From: Oscillospiraceae bacterium
GTDB lineage: Bacteria > Bacillota > Clostridia > Oscillospirales > Acutalibacteraceae
Length of the DNA: 6,190 nt
Direction of reading: 5' to 3'
Assembly: GCA_003486665.1 (NCBI GenBank)
Contig: DNGF01000218.1
Span: 6,509 to 12,698, forward strand
Shown one piece after another: positions 5,885 to 6,190 of this stretch. The position numbers and the translations under genes are program-made. The notes beneath the pieces were generated by a model, which did not search any database, was not told the origin of the DNA, and saw only the letters and a program-made list of their open reading frames with translations. Numbering within the stretch: position 1 is the first letter of the stretch; every line of letters starts with the position of its first letter.

Positions 5885-6190
5885 ATCGAACTGACAAGGA
5901 ACGATATAGGAACGGCGGAGATCCTTTACGATAATTTTGCTGAGCAGAGCATTGACTGTGATATTTCCCTGCCGGATTATTGTCCGGATATAATGAGGAT
6001 ACTCAGATGCAGCGTGACGAACAGTATCACCAATTCAAAAATATCCGGCGACAGGGCTACGGTTGACGGCAACGCGAAAATCCGCATTGTTTATGCCGAT
6101 GAAAAAAACTGTATTTACTGCTATGAGCAGGATTATCCTTTTTCGAAATTTGCCGAGCTTTCTCAGGTTTATGACGGCGCGGTGCTTTGC
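5879..6190 (+). CDS. SPOCS-domain (DUF3794, SipL-like) sporulation protein, 3' end outside the window (partial)
   Basis: The first 104 codons are visible and open to the right edge. ATG 5879 is preceded by AGAGAGG (5864-5870) with eight bases between. The sequence carries the typical start of a DUF3794/SPOCS domain: an ELTRNDIGTAEILYD strand, a SIDCDISLPDYCPDIMRILR core with its Pro-Asp motifs, then VDGNAKIRIVYAD and CYEQDYPFS. SPOCS proteins such as SipL of Clostridioides difficile act at the forespore surface during coat assembly and often end in a LysM domain; here the C-terminal part is off-window, so a LysM cannot be confirmed. The sigma-E-type promoter directly upstream supports expression in the mother cell. 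Spacing from the upstream SOS-box gene is only 63 bases without a visible terminator. Family assignment is confident; equivalence to SipL itself is not. Confidence 0.88.
   Translation, partial: MSIELTRNDIGTAEILYDNFAEQSIDCDISLPDYCPDIMRILRCSVTNSITNSKISGDRATVDGNAKIRIVYADEKNCIYCYEQDYPFSKFAELSQVYDGAVLC

Overview
The window looks like chromosomal DNA from an anaerobic, spore-forming Firmicute of the class Clostridia, most likely an Oscillospiraceae/Ruminococcaceae-type gut bacterium. This is inferred from moderate GC, strong GGAGG-type ribosome binding sites, a Bacillus-type LexA box, a sigma-E-type promoter and a SPOCS (DUF3794) sporulation protein. No rRNA, tRNA, CRISPR array or insertion sequence is visible.

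Layout, left to right. (1) Positions 2-655 hold the 3' part of a gene for a secreted or envelope protein of unknown function. It is followed in the same direction by a predicted lipoprotein (745-1719) whose C-terminal domain resembles it, so the two look like diverged tandem paralogues. The pair ends at a strong intrinsic terminator. (2) A consensus sigma-A promoter drives a GPH/MelB-family sugar symporter (1834-3294). It converges on manA (3348-4307, minus strand), and the two genes share a bidirectional terminator. (3) Between manA and the next gene lie back-to-back promoters. The rightward one carries a perfect LexA/DinR (SOS) box between its -35 and -10 elements. (4) It drives a 453-residue protein built like a phage tail or baseplate adhesin: an N-terminal baseplate-like domain, a coiled coil, BspA-type leucine-rich repeats and a phage-type C-terminal module. 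No other phage gene is visible. (5) The gene has no recognisable terminator. It is followed by a sigma-E-type promoter and a SPOCS-domain gene that runs off the right edge. A perfect 14-bp inverted repeat overlaps both the -10 element and the start codon of that last gene.

How the parts may work together. Sugar import and mannose-6-phosphate isomerisation are plausibly linked in metabolism but are transcribed separately. The more interesting part is the right third. A DNA-damage-induced, phage-derived-looking protein gene reads directly into a sporulation gene, and the inverted repeat could block translation of the sporulation gene only in read-through mRNA. The sigma-E transcript would start downstream of the first arm and escape the hairpin. 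This is inference from sequence geometry, but it is specific and testable.
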